Shown: positions 24,763 to 34,419, numbered from the stretch's first letter. The stretch: 64,000 bases of DNA from Massilia sp. NR 4-1 (GCF_001191005.1 NZ_CP012201.1:4526001-4590000), one strand, 5' to 3'. The notes: generated by a model not told the origin, from the letters alone. Made by a program: numbers and translations.

Positions 24763-27700
24763 TTGTCCAAACAGCGCACAGGCAAGCCAACCGTCCAATC
24801 GAACGCTTACCTGCGCTTTCGACAGCGCCTGATTGCCGGTCTGCTGACCATGGCGGTACTCGCTACAGCCATCGTTGTCTGGGAAATCCACACTGCAGCA
24901 CAAGAACGCGAACAAGCCATCGCGCGTCAAACCCAGCACTACACGCGGGCAATTGAAGCCCAGGTTCTATCGACAATCGAATTTGTCGACCTCTCCCTCA
25001 CAGGTTTCAGCAATGCCATCAAGCTGCTGCCTACCGACCACAACAATGTGAACGGCAGCATCGCCGCCCTGCTCTCTTCCCGCGGCAGTTCTTTTCAAGG
25101 CGTCTATTGGCTGGCTTTCATCGATGCGCAAGGCAAGGGCATTGCCGCCTCCAACGATTTGCCGATTGCCGGCACCGACTTTTCTCAACGCGACTACTTC
25201 CAGGCACATCTGCAAAACAAACTGGGCAACAAGCTTTTCATCAGCGAACCCATGCTGAGCCACATCACTAAAAGCCGGCTCTTCGTCATCAGCCGCCGCG
25301 TCGAAAGCGCTGAAGGCAAATTTCTTGGCGTGATCGCCGCTCCCCTGGATGCACGCCGTTTTGCCGAAGTATTTGAAAAATCGCGCTTAGGCAAGGATGT
25401 ATCGATTTCCCTGGTCCATATGGACGGCCATCTGATCGCTCGCGCACCGCAATTCGAACGCACTTTCCGCTGGGATTTGCGCAACAATCTGCTGTTCAAA
25501 CGCATTGCCGAAAGCAAAACCGGCACCTTCAACACCGTCAGCCCCATCGATCACGTTTCCCGCGTGTTCAGCTATACGGTTTTGCAAGACTTTCCCCTGA
25601 TCGTGGTGTCGGGCAGTTCGGATACCGCTATCGGCCTGGCCATGGACAGGCATATCCTCATAGGCGTACTCGGCCTGGCCCTGCTGCTGAGCGTCATGCT
25701 GGCTGGCGGCCACTTCGCCTTGCGCTCCTACGCCAAAGTGGAAGAAAGAGAAAACCGCTACCGCCAGCTGTACGTGCGCAGCCGGGAAACCGAAGCCAAA
25801 CTAACGGCCAGCGAACAGCGCCTGCGCCTGATTGCCGACAACCTGCCCATCATGATCGCTTACGTCACCCGTGACGGCCGCTACAGCTTCACCAACCGCC
25901 GCTTCGAAGAGAGATTCGGCCAGCTGGGGCAAAGCCTGATCGGCAAATCCGCGGCCCAGACTGTCGGCCAGGAGCTGTACGAAATCGTCCTGCCGCATCT
26001 GGACAAGGCTTTCAGCGGCCAGAACACCAGATACGAACGCAAAGTCCTGACTTCCCATGGCGAACGCTGGGATGGCGTCTGCTATGTCCCCGATTTTGAC
26101 GACAAGGGCCAGGTTGTCGGCCTGTTTTCGATGGTGGAAGACATTACCAGCCGCAAAAAACACGAAGAATCGATGAAACTGGCTGCCCTGATGTACCAAA
26201 ACAGCTCGGAAGGCATGCTGGTAACGGATGAGGAAGGCACGATCCTGTCCGTTAACCCGGCGTTTTCGCGCATCAGCGGTTACGCAGAGCAGGAAGTGGT
26301 CGGCCGTCCCGCCTATCAGCTGACGGCTGGACTGCAGGACCGCGAATTTTTCAGCCGCATGCGCCAGTCCATCCTGCACACCGGCCGCTGGGAAGGCGAG
26401 ATCTGGCACCAGCACAAGAACGGCGAACACTATCTGGTTGCCCTGCGTTTCGACAGCGTTTGCGACGAAAACGGCGTGGCCTACCGCCGCGTCGCCTTGT
26501 TCTCCGATGTCACCAAACGCAAAGCCTCGGAAGAGTTGATCTGGAAGCAGGCCAATTTCGACGCGCTGACCGGCCTGCCCAACCGCCGCATGTTCAACGA
26601 GCGCCTCAACCAGGAATTGAAGAAATCGCATCGCAGCCGCCTGCCGATGGCCCTGCTTTTCATCGACCTGGATGGCTTCAAGGGCGTCAACGACACCCTG
26701 GGCCACGCCATGGGCGATGTGCTGCTGCAAAAAGTGGCACAAAGGCTGGGCCAATGCGTGCGCAGCAGCGATACCGTGGCCCGGCTTGGCGGCGATGAGT
26801 TCACCCTCATCCTCAGCGAGGTACACCAGGCCTCCGATGTGTTGCGCGTAGTGCGCGATGTGCTGGCCGCCATGGCCGATACCTTCGATCTGGGCAAGGA
26901 CCAGGTCCGGATTTCGGCCAGCATCGGCATCACCAGCTATCCAGACGATGGCGAAGACGCCGAAAACCTGCTGAAAAACGCCGATCAAGCCATGTATGCG
27001 GCCAAACAAGAGGGCCGCAACGGCTACCACTACTTCGCGCCAGCCATGCAGGAAGGCGCCACGCTCAAGCACGAGCTGCGGCAAGCCTTGGAAAACAATG
27101 AGTTACGCCTGGTCTACCAGCCGGTGATTGCGCTGGCCAGCGGCCGCATGCGGAAGGTGGAGGCTCTGCTGCGCTGGCAGCACCCATCGCGCGGCCTGCT
27201 GACGCCGGCGGAATTCCTCGCCGCGGCCGAACATTCCGGCGCCATCGTCGGCATCGGCGACTGGATCTTCCGCCAGGCCGTGCTGCTGGCCCAACGCTTG
27301 CAGGCCGAATATGGTCCGGATTTCCAGGTCTGTGTGAACAAATCGGCCCTGCAATTCCGCAGCGAGGACTGCAATGTGGAAAGCTGGCTGGAATTCCTGC
27401 GGCAAAGACAGGTGGACGCGCGCAGCATCGTCATCGAAGTCACGGAAAAGCTGCTGATGGATGCGAATAGCCAGACGACCGGCAAGCTGAAACGGCTGCG
27501 CGAAGCCGGCATGCAGCTGGCGCTGGACGACTTTGGCACCGGTTACTGCTCGGTCAGCTTCTTGCGGCGCTTCCAGATCGACTACCTGAAGATCGATCCG
27601 GCTTTCATTGCCAATCTGGACGATGGCATCCATGGCCAGGAATTGTGCAGGGCAATTATTGCCATGGCACATACCCTCGGCATCCAGGTCATCGCGGAAG

Positions 27701-27822
27701 GCATCGAAAATCCGGCCCAATTGGAGATTTTGAAGGCTGCCGGCAGTGATTTTGGCCAGGGCCACCTGCTTTCCGAGCCAGTTTCGGAGGACAAACTGGA
27801 GAAAATCAGCCTCGTCTGTTGA
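24763..27822 (+). CDS. Membrane-bound PAS-GGDEF-EAL cyclic-di-GMP enzyme with extracytoplasmic sensor
   Basis: 1019 aa from a TTG start with GAGGA 5 bases upstream. Membrane helix 1 is at about residues 26-46, then a periplasmic dCache-like sensor (SQRDYFQAHLQ, LFISEPMLS, LFVISRRV), then helix 2 at about 297-320. Two PAS domains follow (about 350-460 and 480-590). GGDEF is intact at 676-680, with an inhibitory I-site RSSD at 667-670, so it should be a regulated diguanylate cyclase. EAL is intact at 800-802 with DDFGTGY, so phosphodiesterase activity is also plausible. The gene is flanked by direct copies of a non-coding module. Confidence 0.93.
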   Translation: MSKQRTGKPTVQSNAYLRFRQRLIAGLLTMAVLATAIVVWEIHTAAQEREQAIARQTQHYTRAIEAQVLSTIEFVDLSLTGFSNAIKLLPTDHNNVNGSIAALLSSRGSSFQGVYWLAFIDAQGKGIAASNDLPIAGTDFSQRDYFQAHLQNKLGNKLFISEPMLSHITKSRLFVISRRVESAEGKFLGVIAAPLDARRFAEVFEKSRLGKDVSISLVHMDGHLIARAPQFERTFRWDLRNNLLFKRIAESKTGTFNTVSPIDHVSRVFSYTVLQDFPLIVVSGSSDTAIGLAMDRHILIGVLGLALLLSVMLAGGHFALRSYAKVEERENRYRQLYVRSRETEAKLTASEQRLRLIADNLPIMIAYVTRDGRYSFTNRRFEERFGQLGQSLIGKSAAQTVGQELYEIVLPHLDKAFSGQNTRYERKVLTSHGERWDGVCYVPDFDDKGQVVGLFSMVEDITSRKKHEESMKLAALMYQNSSEGMLVTDEEGTILSVNPAFSRISGYAEQEVVGRPAYQLTAGLQDREFFSRMRQSILHTGRWEGEIWHQHKNGEHYLVALRFDSVCDENGVAYRRVALFSDVTKRKASEELIWKQANFDALTGLPNRRMFNERLNQELKKSHRSRLPMALLFIDLDGFKGVNDTLGHAMGDVLLQKVAQRLGQCVRSSDTVARLGGDEFTLILSEVHQASDVLRVVRDVLAAMADTFDLGKDQVRISASIGITSYPDDGEDAENLLKNADQAMYAAKQEGRNGYHYFAPAMQEGATLKHELRQALENNELRLVYQPVIALASGRMRKVEALLRWQHPSRGLLTPAEFLAAAEHSGAIVGIGDWIFRQAVLLAQRLQAEYGPDFQVCVNKSALQFRSEDCNVESWLEFLRQRQVDARSIVIEVTEKLLMDANSQTTGKLKRLREAGMQLALDDFGTGYCSVSFLRRFQIDYLKIDPAFIANLDDGIHGQELCRAIIAMAHTLGIQVIAEGIENPAQLEILKAAGSDFGQGHLLSEPVSEDKLEKISLVC

Positions 27823-28060
27823 TAAGTGCCTGAATATCCACAGGATCGAATGTGCGTAAACGTCCCGTTTAACCACCGCCAGAAAATTTGTCCAAAACTC
27901 ATCCTGTCCAGACGCAAGGTTTTTCCAGCCGGTTTACACGACCGTAAACTTCTGATTTTGTGGATGTTAACAGGCTTATCCACAGTAGACCCCGCGTTTA
28001 CTATCTACTACCATTCTTTATATCTACCTTTATCTATATTAAAAGGAAAAGTCGCGGTCC
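27817..28060. repeat. Non-coding module, copy B (upstream of mtnN)
   Basis: It begins within the stop region of the GGDEF/EAL gene: TGTTGATAAGTG (27817-27828), ATATCCACAGG, GTAAAC (27856), TTTGTCCAAAA, CCTGTCC, GGTTTAC, then TTATCCACA (27976-27984). The first 45 bases match copy A at about four of five positions. An AT-rich stretch with repeated TATCTA follows (to about 28045), just before mtnN. The two copies are about 3.4 kb apart in direct orientation. Confidence 0.65.
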
Positions 28061-28091
28061 ACGCGAGCAAGGTCCCAACCCTGGAAAACCC

Positions 28092-28817
28092 ATGAATTCA
28101 CCACAAAAAATGCGTCTTGGAATCATCTCAGCCTTAGCTGAAGAACAGCACGGCCTCATAGAAGCCATGGAGAGCCCCTACAAGCTCATCCACGGTATGC
28201 GTGAGTACACAGCCGGAAAACTCTGGGAAATCGATTCTGTGTGCGTTTTATCGCGAATTGGCAAGGTTGCTGCTGCAATGACCGCTGCAATCCTTGTGGA
28301 GAAGTTTCAAGTTACCCACATCGTGTTTACCGGTGTAGCTGGCAGTGCCGATTCCGGCGTACGCGTAGGTGATGTGGTGGTGGCCGAATCGCTGATCCAG
28401 CACGATATGGATGCCAGTCCCCTGTTTCCCCGTTTTGAAGTCCCGCTGACAGGGATTTCCCACCTGATGTCCGATCGCGAACTGAGCCGGCGACTGTATG
28501 CCGCTACGCGCCAATATCTGGAGGCTGAAAGACTGCCAGGCCGCATCCACCGCGGCCTGATCGGTAGTGGCGATCAATTCATAGAAAACCCCGCCAAGCT
28601 GGCCGAACTGAAAAAACAGCTGCCCGACCTGCTCGCAGTGGAAATGGAAGGAGCCGCCGTAGCCCAGGTCTGTTTCGAGTTGGGCATTCCATTCGCGGTG
28701 ATACGCACGATTTCGGACGATGCCAACGAATACGCCGCCACCGACTTCATGCATTTCGTCAAAACCGTTGCCTCGCGCTACGCCTACGGCATCCTCAAAA
28801 ACTTCTGCCACTGCTAA
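28092..28817 (+). CDS. mtnN: 5'-methylthioadenosine/S-adenosylhomocysteine nucleosidase
   Basis: 241 aa from ATG 28092; the frame is open upstream but only through the repeat module. It starts MNSPQKMRLGIISALAEEQHGL, matching the Pfs/MtnN opening. It has VFTGVAGSADSGVRVGDVVVAE and the substrate-binding VEMEGAAVAQV, with the catalytic Asp in RTISDDAN. It hydrolyses MTA and SAH to adenine plus the thio-ribose product, linking methionine salvage, methylation and autoinducer-2 precursor release. No luxS is seen nearby. Confidence 0.92.
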   Translation: MNSPQKMRLGIISALAEEQHGLIEAMESPYKLIHGMREYTAGKLWEIDSVCVLSRIGKVAAAMTAAILVEKFQVTHIVFTGVAGSADSGVRVGDVVVAESLIQHDMDASPLFPRFEVPLTGISHLMSDRELSRRLYAATRQYLEAERLPGRIHRGLIGSGDQFIENPAKLAELKKQLPDLLAVEMEGAAVAQVCFELGIPFAVIRTISDDANEYAATDFMHFVKTVASRYAYGILKNFCHC

Positions 28818-28833
28818 GTTTTTGATTTTCGAC

Positions 28834-28876
28834 AAAAAAAAATCCACCCTAGTGGCAAGCGCCAGGGTGGATTTTT
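28834..28876. terminator. Bidirectional terminator between mtnN and putA
   Basis: AATCCACCCT (28841-28850) pairs with AGGGTGGATT (28864-28873), with an A tract before and a T tract after. It serves the convergent mtnN and putA transcripts. Confidence 0.85.
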
Positions 28877-28896
28877 GATTGATACAGACCGGAAGT

Positions 28897-31800
28897 TTAA
28901 GCGCCCAGCGTCATCAGGCTGGCATTGCCGCCGGCTGCGGTGGTGTTCACGCACAGGGCGCGTTCGGCAACCAGACGCCACAGCGGGATTTCACTGTCAT
29001 CATTGCTGTCGATGACGGAGACCAGGGCGCCGTCACGGGCTGCCAACTCGGGACGCAAGCTGGCGCTGAGCGAGGATTCGACCAGGGCGATCTGGAAGCC
29101 GGTTTGGACTTCATTCAGCTTGCTGAAGACCTGGATGCGGTCCTTGACCGCCGCCGGCAGGTCGGCTGGTAACAAGGCTGGACTGCTTTCCAGCACCAGG
29201 GCCTGGTTACCCGTCGCCATGGCGGCGGCAATCTGGTTCAGCAGGGCTGGCTGGGTGCTGGCTGCGCACAATACGGCGCCGCGCGAGGTGAAGCTCAACG
29301 TGTTGCGTTCGCCCGTCGGGCCTGGCAGGACGGTGGTGCTGCCGAGCAGGCTGTTATGGGCGTATTTGTCGCTGAGCTTGCTGACCGTGTCCAAGCCTTT
29401 CGCCTTGGACCAGGCTGCCAACGCGTCGGATGCGGCGGTGGTACGGCGTTCCGGCGTCGAAGCCAGCACGGCGTTGCGTTGCAGGCGTTTCAGGTACAGC
29501 GGGCCACCGGCTTTCGGCCCCGTGCCGGATTTGCCTTCGCCGCCGAAGGGCTGCACGCCGACCACGGCGCCCACGATATTGCGGTTGACGTAGATATTGC
29601 CCACATGCGCGCGCGACGTGATGAAATCGATGGTTTCATCGATGCGCGAATGCACGCCCAGGGTCAGGCCGAAGCCGCTGGCATTGATTTCGCCGATGAC
29701 TTTCGGCAGATCGGCGCGCTTGTAGCGGATCACGTGCATCACAGGACCGAAGACTTCCTTGCTCAGCTCGTTCAGCGAGCGGATTTCCAGCACGGTCGGC
29801 GGCACGAAAGTACCGTTCACATCGCTTGGCAGGCCCAGCGAGAAGCTGTTGACGGCCGTTTTGCGCGTGGTTTCGATGTGGGACAGCAGATTTTGCTGCG
29901 CTTCGGCATCGATCACCGGGCCGATATCGGTCACCAGACGGTCTGGGCTGCCGATTTTCAGCTCGGCCATGGCGCCTTTGAGCATGCGGATGGTCTTGTC
30001 GGCGATATCTTCCTGCAGGAACAGCACGCGCAGGGCCGAGCAGCGCTGGCCGGCGCTGTCGAACGCCGAGGAAATCGCATCCTGCACCACCTGCTCCGGC
30101 AGCGAGGAGGAATCGACGATCATGGCGTTCTGGCCGCCGGTTTCGGCGATCAGCGGGATATCGGCATGCTCGGCCGCGGCGCGCTTGGCCAGCGAACGGT
30201 TGATGAGCTGCGCCACTTCGGTCGAGCCGGTGAAGATCACGCCCTTGACGCGGGCATCGTTGCACAGGCCGGCGCCAACCACTTCGCCGCGGCCCGGCAG
30301 GAATTGCAGCGCGGCACGCGGAATGCCGGCTTCATGCAGCAGTTCCACGGCGCGGAAAGCGATCAGCGGGGTCTGTTCGGCCGGCTTGGCCAGCACCACA
30401 TTGCCGGCCGCCAGGGCGGCGGCAACCTGGCCGGTGAAGATGGCCAGCGGGAAGTTCCACGGGCTGATGCAGGTGACCGGACCCAGGGCCAGGGTATTCG
30501 GCGCGCTGCCCACCTCGGCGGCGTAATAGCGCAGGAAGTCCACGGCTTCGCGGATTTCGGCAATCGCATTCGGCAGCGATTTGCCCGCTTCGCGGATCGC
30601 CAGCGTCATCAATTCCAGCATATGGGTTTCAAACAGCTCGGCGGCGCGCACCAGGGCGGCGGCGCGTTGCGACGGTTCCACCGTCTGCCAATCCATGGCG
30701 AAATGGCTGGCGCTGGCCAGCGCGTTTTCCACGTCGGCGGCATTGGCTTCCGTCACCTGGCCCACCACATCGCTCTTCTGCGCCGGATTGACCACCGGCT
30801 GGGCCGGCTGGCCCTCGCTGGCGGCCACGGCCAGCAGCGGCACGGCGCTCCAGCTGCGCTGCTCGGCCAGCACGGCCGAGATATGGCGCAGCACATCCTC
30901 GTTCGCCAGGTCCAGGCCGGCCGAGTTCAGACGCTCCGCGCCGAACAGATGCAGCGGCTGCGGGATGGCCGGGTGCGGCAGGCCGCCTTGCGCGCGCGCG
31001 ATATCCACCGGGTTTTTCACCAGCGATTCGACCGGAATGCTTTCATCCACGATCTGGTTCACGAAGGACGAGTTGGCGCCGTTTTCCAGCAGGCGGCGCA
31101 CCAGGTAGGCCAGCAGCGTTTCGTGCGAACCGACCGGCGCGTAAATGCGGCAGGCCTTGCCCAGCTTGTCGGCGCCGACCACCTGGTCGTACAGGGTTTC
31201 GCCCATGCCATGCAGGCACTGGAACTCGTAGTCGTCGATGCCGTCGCGCTTGGCCCAGGTGTAGATGGTGGACACGGTCTGCGCATTGTGGGTGGCGAAC
31301 TGCGGATAAATCACGTCGGTCGCGGCCAGCAGCTTCTGCGCGCACACCAGGTAGGACACGTCGGTGTACACCTTGCGCGTGTAGACCGGGTAGCCGGGCA
31401 TGCCGTCCACCTGGGCGCGCTTGATCTCGGCATCCCAATACGCGCCCTTGACCAGACGCACCATGAATTTGCGGCCGCTGCGCTTGGCCAGGTCGATCAG
31501 GAAGTCGATAGCGAAGGGGCAACGTTTCTGGTAAGCCTGCACCACGAAACCGATGCCGTCGTAACCGGCCAGGGCCGGGTCGAAAGCCATCGCTTCCATC
31601 AGGTCCAGCGACAGCTCCAGGCGGTCGGCCTCTTCCGCATCGATATTCAGGCCGATGTCGTAGCCCTTGGCCAGCAGCACCAGCTGGCGCAGGCGCGGCA
31701 GCAGCTCATTCATCACGCGTTCGCGCTGGGCGCGGCTGTAGCGTGGGTGCAGGGCCGACAGCTTGACCGAAATGCCCGGGCCTTCCTTGATGCCGCGGCC

Positions 31801-32547
31801 GTTCGAGGCGCGGCCGATGGCGTGGATCGCGGTCTCGTAGGCGGCGTAGTAGTTGGCCGCATCGGCCTCGGTCAGCGCCGCCTCGCCCAGCATGTCGTAG
31901 GAATAACGGTAGCCGCTCGATTCGTTCTCGCGGCCGTTCTTGATCGCCTCGTCGATGGTCTGGCCGGTCACGAACTGGTTGCCCAGCATGCGCATCGCCA
32001 GGTCCACGCCCTTGCGGATCAGCGGCTCGCCGCCCTTGGCGATCAGGCGGGTCAGGGCCGAGCCCAGGCCCTGCTCGCTGCTCGAACTGACTAGCTTGCC
32101 CGTCACCAGCAGACCCCAGGTGGCCGCATTCACGAACAGCGAAGGCGACTCGCCCAGGTGCTTGCGCCAGTCGCCCTTGCTGATTTTGTCGGCAATCAGG
32201 CGGTCGGCGGTGGCGCTGTCTGGAATACGCAACAGTGCTTCGGCCAGGCACATCAGCGCCACGCCCTCTTCCGACGACAGGGAAAACTCATGCATCAGCG
32301 CATCCACGCCCGACGAGCGGGTACGTTTTTCACGTACCGAGTTCACCAGGCGCTGGGCCAGCGTTTGCGCCTGTTGCGTGGTTTCGGCGCCGCCCTCGCG
32401 GATCTGCGACAGCAGCCACTGCACGGCGCCCTGTTCATCGCGGCGGTAAGCGGCAGTCACGGCGGCACGCAAGGGGCTGGGATCGCGCAGGATCTCGGCT
32501 TGCAGAGTAGCAAACGGGACAAGGGAAGGAGGGGCTGCTGGGTGCAT
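28897..32547 (-). CDS. putA: Bifunctional proline dehydrogenase / L-glutamate gamma-semialdehyde dehydrogenase PutA
   Basis: 1216 aa. The N-terminus has no ribbon-helix-helix repressor domain. The proline dehydrogenase barrel spans about residues 170-470 (LNIDAEEADRLELSLDLMEA, FMVRLVKGAYWDAEIKRAQ). The aldehyde dehydrogenase part follows, with catalytic Cys836 in SAGQRCSALR and ETGGQNAMIVD. After FGGEGKSGTGPKAGGPLYL a C-terminal extension of about 170 aa remains, as in long PutA proteins. It oxidises proline to glutamate, passing electrons to FAD and NAD+. Lacking its own repressor domain, it is probably controlled by the divergent Lrp-type gene. Confidence 0.97.
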   Translation of the reverse strand: MHPAAPPSLVPFATLQAEILRDPSPLRAAVTAAYRRDEQGAVQWLLSQIREGGAETTQQAQTLAQRLVNSVREKRTRSSGVDALMHEFSLSSEEGVALMCLAEALLRIPDSATADRLIADKISKGDWRKHLGESPSLFVNAATWGLLVTGKLVSSSSEQGLGSALTRLIAKGGEPLIRKGVDLAMRMLGNQFVTGQTIDEAIKNGRENESSGYRYSYDMLGEAALTEADAANYYAAYETAIHAIGRASNGRGIKEGPGISVKLSALHPRYSRAQRERVMNELLPRLRQLVLLAKGYDIGLNIDAEEADRLELSLDLMEAMAFDPALAGYDGIGFVVQAYQKRCPFAIDFLIDLAKRSGRKFMVRLVKGAYWDAEIKRAQVDGMPGYPVYTRKVYTDVSYLVCAQKLLAATDVIYPQFATHNAQTVSTIYTWAKRDGIDDYEFQCLHGMGETLYDQVVGADKLGKACRIYAPVGSHETLLAYLVRRLLENGANSSFVNQIVDESIPVESLVKNPVDIARAQGGLPHPAIPQPLHLFGAERLNSAGLDLANEDVLRHISAVLAEQRSWSAVPLLAVAASEGQPAQPVVNPAQKSDVVGQVTEANAADVENALASASHFAMDWQTVEPSQRAAALVRAAELFETHMLELMTLAIREAGKSLPNAIAEIREAVDFLRYYAAEVGSAPNTLALGPVTCISPWNFPLAIFTGQVAAALAAGNVVLAKPAEQTPLIAFRAVELLHEAGIPRAALQFLPGRGEVVGAGLCNDARVKGVIFTGSTEVAQLINRSLAKRAAAEHADIPLIAETGGQNAMIVDSSSLPEQVVQDAISSAFDSAGQRCSALRVLFLQEDIADKTIRMLKGAMAELKIGSPDRLVTDIGPVIDAEAQQNLLSHIETTRKTAVNSFSLGLPSDVNGTFVPPTVLEIRSLNELSKEVFGPVMHVIRYKRADLPKVIGEINASGFGLTLGVHSRIDETIDFITSRAHVGNIYVNRNIVGAVVGVQPFGGEGKSGTGPKAGGPLYLKRLQRNAVLASTPERRTTAASDALAAWSKAKGLDTVSKLSDKYAHNSLLGSTTVLPGPTGERNTLSFTSRGAVLCAASTQPALLNQIAAAMATGNQALVLESSPALLPADLPAAVKDRIQVFSKLNEVQTGFQIALVESSLSASLRPELAARDGALVSVIDSNDDSEIPLWRLVAERALCVNTTAAGGNASLMTLGA

Positions 32548-32684
32548 GAAGGGGCTCTTTTATCGAAGAAATAATGAGGTCGAGCACATAAGAAAACACG
32601 CCCGACAAACCCTGTTTGCGGAGCGTGCTCTACGGTGCTGCTGATGATTTGATTGTATGCGGGATTCTTCTGGATTAATTCTGG

Positions 32685-32705
32685 TATTGCTTAGGACTAG
32701 CAATA
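32685..32705. promoter_or_regulatory. Putative Lrp-type operator in the putA-lrp intergenic region
   Basis: Inverted repeat TATTGCT-N7-AGCAATA with exact 7-base arms, 55 bp before the regulator start and 138 bp before the putA start. A looser inverted repeat, GAGCAC...GTGCTC (32582-32630), lies nearer putA. The role is inferred from position. Confidence 0.5.
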
Positions 32706-32759
32706 CATAGTTTTTAGTGAGAGAATTTGACCAAATAAAATTAATTAGGGGATGAATCC

Positions 32760-33215
32760 ATGCTGGACAAGATCAGTAAGAAGATTCTGATGGAGCTGCA
32801 AAGCGACGGCCGCATCAGCAATGTAGAACTGGCAGCACGCGTCAATCTATCGCCGGCCGCCTGCCTGGAGCGCGTGCGCAAGCTGCACGAATCCGGCTAT
32901 ATCATGGGCTACACCGCCCAGCTTAACCCACAGTTGCTGGACGTGTCGCTGCTCGTCTTCATCGAAGTCGTGCTCGACCGCACCACGCCCGAAGTCTTCG
33001 ACGCCTTCAAGCAAAGCGTGCAAGTCATCCCCGAAGTGCTCGAATGCCATATGGTCGCCGGCGGTTTCGACTACCTGGTGAAAGCGCGCGTCAAGGACAT
33101 GGCCGCCTACCGCGAATTCCTCGGCAAGACCCTGTTGCAGAAAGGCGTACGCGAAACCCACACCTACGCCGTGATGGAAGAAGTCAAAAACACCAGCAAG
33201 CTCCCCATCAAATAA
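32760..33215 (+). CDS. Lrp/AsnC family regulator, probable proline-responsive putA activator
   Basis: 151 aa. The N-terminal winged helix reads LDKISKKILMELQSDGRISNVELAARVNLSPAACLERVRKL. The C-terminal RAM ligand domain has VIPEVLECHMVAGGFDYLVKARVKDM. It is divergent from putA, the arrangement of PutR-type activators in alpha- and betaproteobacteria that respond to proline. Function is inferred from family and neighbour. Confidence 0.88.
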   Translation: MLDKISKKILMELQSDGRISNVELAARVNLSPAACLERVRKLHESGYIMGYTAQLNPQLLDVSLLVFIEVVLDRTTPEVFDAFKQSVQVIPEVLECHMVAGGFDYLVKARVKDMAAYREFLGKTLLQKGVRETHTYAVMEEVKNTSKLPIK

Positions 33216-33240
33216 GCCCGCTTGCGCCAAATCAAACAAG

Positions 33241-33286
33241 GTCCGACCCTGGTGCCTGGCGGCCCCGCCAGACACCAGGGTCGGAC
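33241..33286. repeat. Dispersed 46-bp palindrome (GTCCGACCCTGG type)
   Basis: Arms GTCCGACCCTGGTG and CACCAGGGTCGGAC, with CTGGCGG/CCGCCAG inside; near-perfect over 46 bases. It is flanked by AAATCAAAC on the left and ATTTGCTGATTTAAATC on the right. The hairpins at 14471-14600 share the GTCC...GGACATTTG pattern and the GATTT flank. It probably also ends the convergent lrp and lysR transcripts. Confidence 0.75.
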
Positions 33287-33315
33287 ATTTGCTGATTTAA
33301 ATCAAAGGCTTGCGG

Positions 33316-34284
33316 CTAGTAGGTGTCGTTCTTGGGGGCGGTGCCGGGCGCGGTGCGCTGGGTGACGCTGTTCATGCTTTCGAGGTGGCTGCGCAGCCAT
33401 TTGTGCACGGGGCTGCGGGCGTCGCGTTCGTGCCAGAGCATGTCGAGGTGGACGGCGGGCAGCTGGAACGGCAGCTCTTTCGAGATCAATGCGTCGGTCA
33501 TGCCGGTGGAGGCGATCAGGTGCTTCGGCAGCACCGTCACCAGGTCGGAGTTGGCGACCACGCGGCCAGCGGTGAAGAATTGGTTCACTGTCAGCAGGAT
33601 GCGCCGTTCACGGCCGATCTGGGCCAGGGCTTCGTCCACCAGGCCGTGGGCGCGGCCGGAGAAGCTGACCAGCAGGTGGTTGGTGGCGCAGTAGCTGTCC
33701 AGGGTCAGGTCGCCCTTGGCCAGCGGATGGTCGCGCCGCATCACGCACACATACGTTCCGGAATACAGGCGCTCGTGGCGGATCGGCGAACTCGGTTCGC
33801 TCATCAGCTGGGCCGCCACGCCGGGGAAGAAGCCGACCGCCAGGTCGATGTCGCCGCGCAGCAGCATGGGACGCGGTTCGCGCGTCGTCAGCGGCACCAT
33901 CCTCACATTCACACCGGGCGCTTCGCGCTCGATCGAACGCATCAGCGAGGGCAGCCAGAAGGCGGCCGTGGCGTCGGCCATGGCCATGCGGAAGGTGGCG
34001 TGGGCGCGCGAGACGTCAAAGGTGCCGGGCGCCACCGCCGCTTCCAGCGAGGCCAGGGCGCCGCGCACGGCCGGCCACAGGGCTTCGGCGCGCGGGGTCG
34101 GCTTGACGCCGTAGGCGGTGCGGATCAGCAAGTCGTCGCCCAGGCTTTCGCGCAGGCGCTTGATGGCGTTCGAGACCGCCGGCTGGGTCATGGCCAGGTG
34201 GCCGGCCGCGCGCGTCAGGTTCTGCTCGGTCATCACGGCGTCGAAGACGCGCAACAGGTTCAGGTCCAGCGTCAGAAAGCTCAT
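33316..34284 (-). CDS. LysR family transcriptional regulator
   Basis: 322 aa. The N-terminal helix-turn-helix reads LDLNLLRVFDAVMTEQNLTRAAGHLAMTQPAVSNAIKRLRESLGDDL. A periplasmic-binding-like effector domain fills about residues 95-300. The NodD/SyrM-like opening LDLNLLRVFDAV suggests the aromatic/nod-type subgroup. No divergent target enzyme is obvious; the nearest divergent gene is a small membrane protein. Confidence 0.9.
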   Translation of the reverse strand: MSFLTLDLNLLRVFDAVMTEQNLTRAAGHLAMTQPAVSNAIKRLRESLGDDLLIRTAYGVKPTPRAEALWPAVRGALASLEAAVAPGTFDVSRAHATFRMAMADATAAFWLPSLMRSIEREAPGVNVRMVPLTTREPRPMLLRGDIDLAVGFFPGVAAQLMSEPSSPIRHERLYSGTYVCVMRRDHPLAKGDLTLDSYCATNHLLVSFSGRAHGLVDEALAQIGRERRILLTVNQFFTAGRVVANSDLVTVLPKHLIASTGMTDALISKELPFQLPAVHLDMLWHERDARSPVHKWLRSHLESMNSVTQRTAPGTAPKNDTY

Positions 34285-34327
34285 GGTGTTTAGCGGTCAG
34301 GTTGGGGGCGGCGCGAGTGATTATTCA

Positions 34328-34348
34328 CAATAATTATAATTATTATTG
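34328..34348. promoter_or_regulatory. AT-rich imperfect palindrome upstream of the LysR gene
   Basis: CAATAATTATAATTATTATTG, 44 bp before the lysR start. Its position suits a LysR autoregulatory site, but its very high A/T content makes chance symmetry likely. Confidence 0.3.
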
Positions 34349-34419
34349 GGAAACAAAATTAGATTTATATGTTGCGCTGCACTATAGTTACGCTAGATTC
34401 TAAATGCAACTGAAACATC

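Noticed and set aside
29356..32094. 912-codon plus-strand open frame opposite putA
   Set aside because: It is the antisense of a clear PutA gene; its composition is typical of reverse-frame translation.
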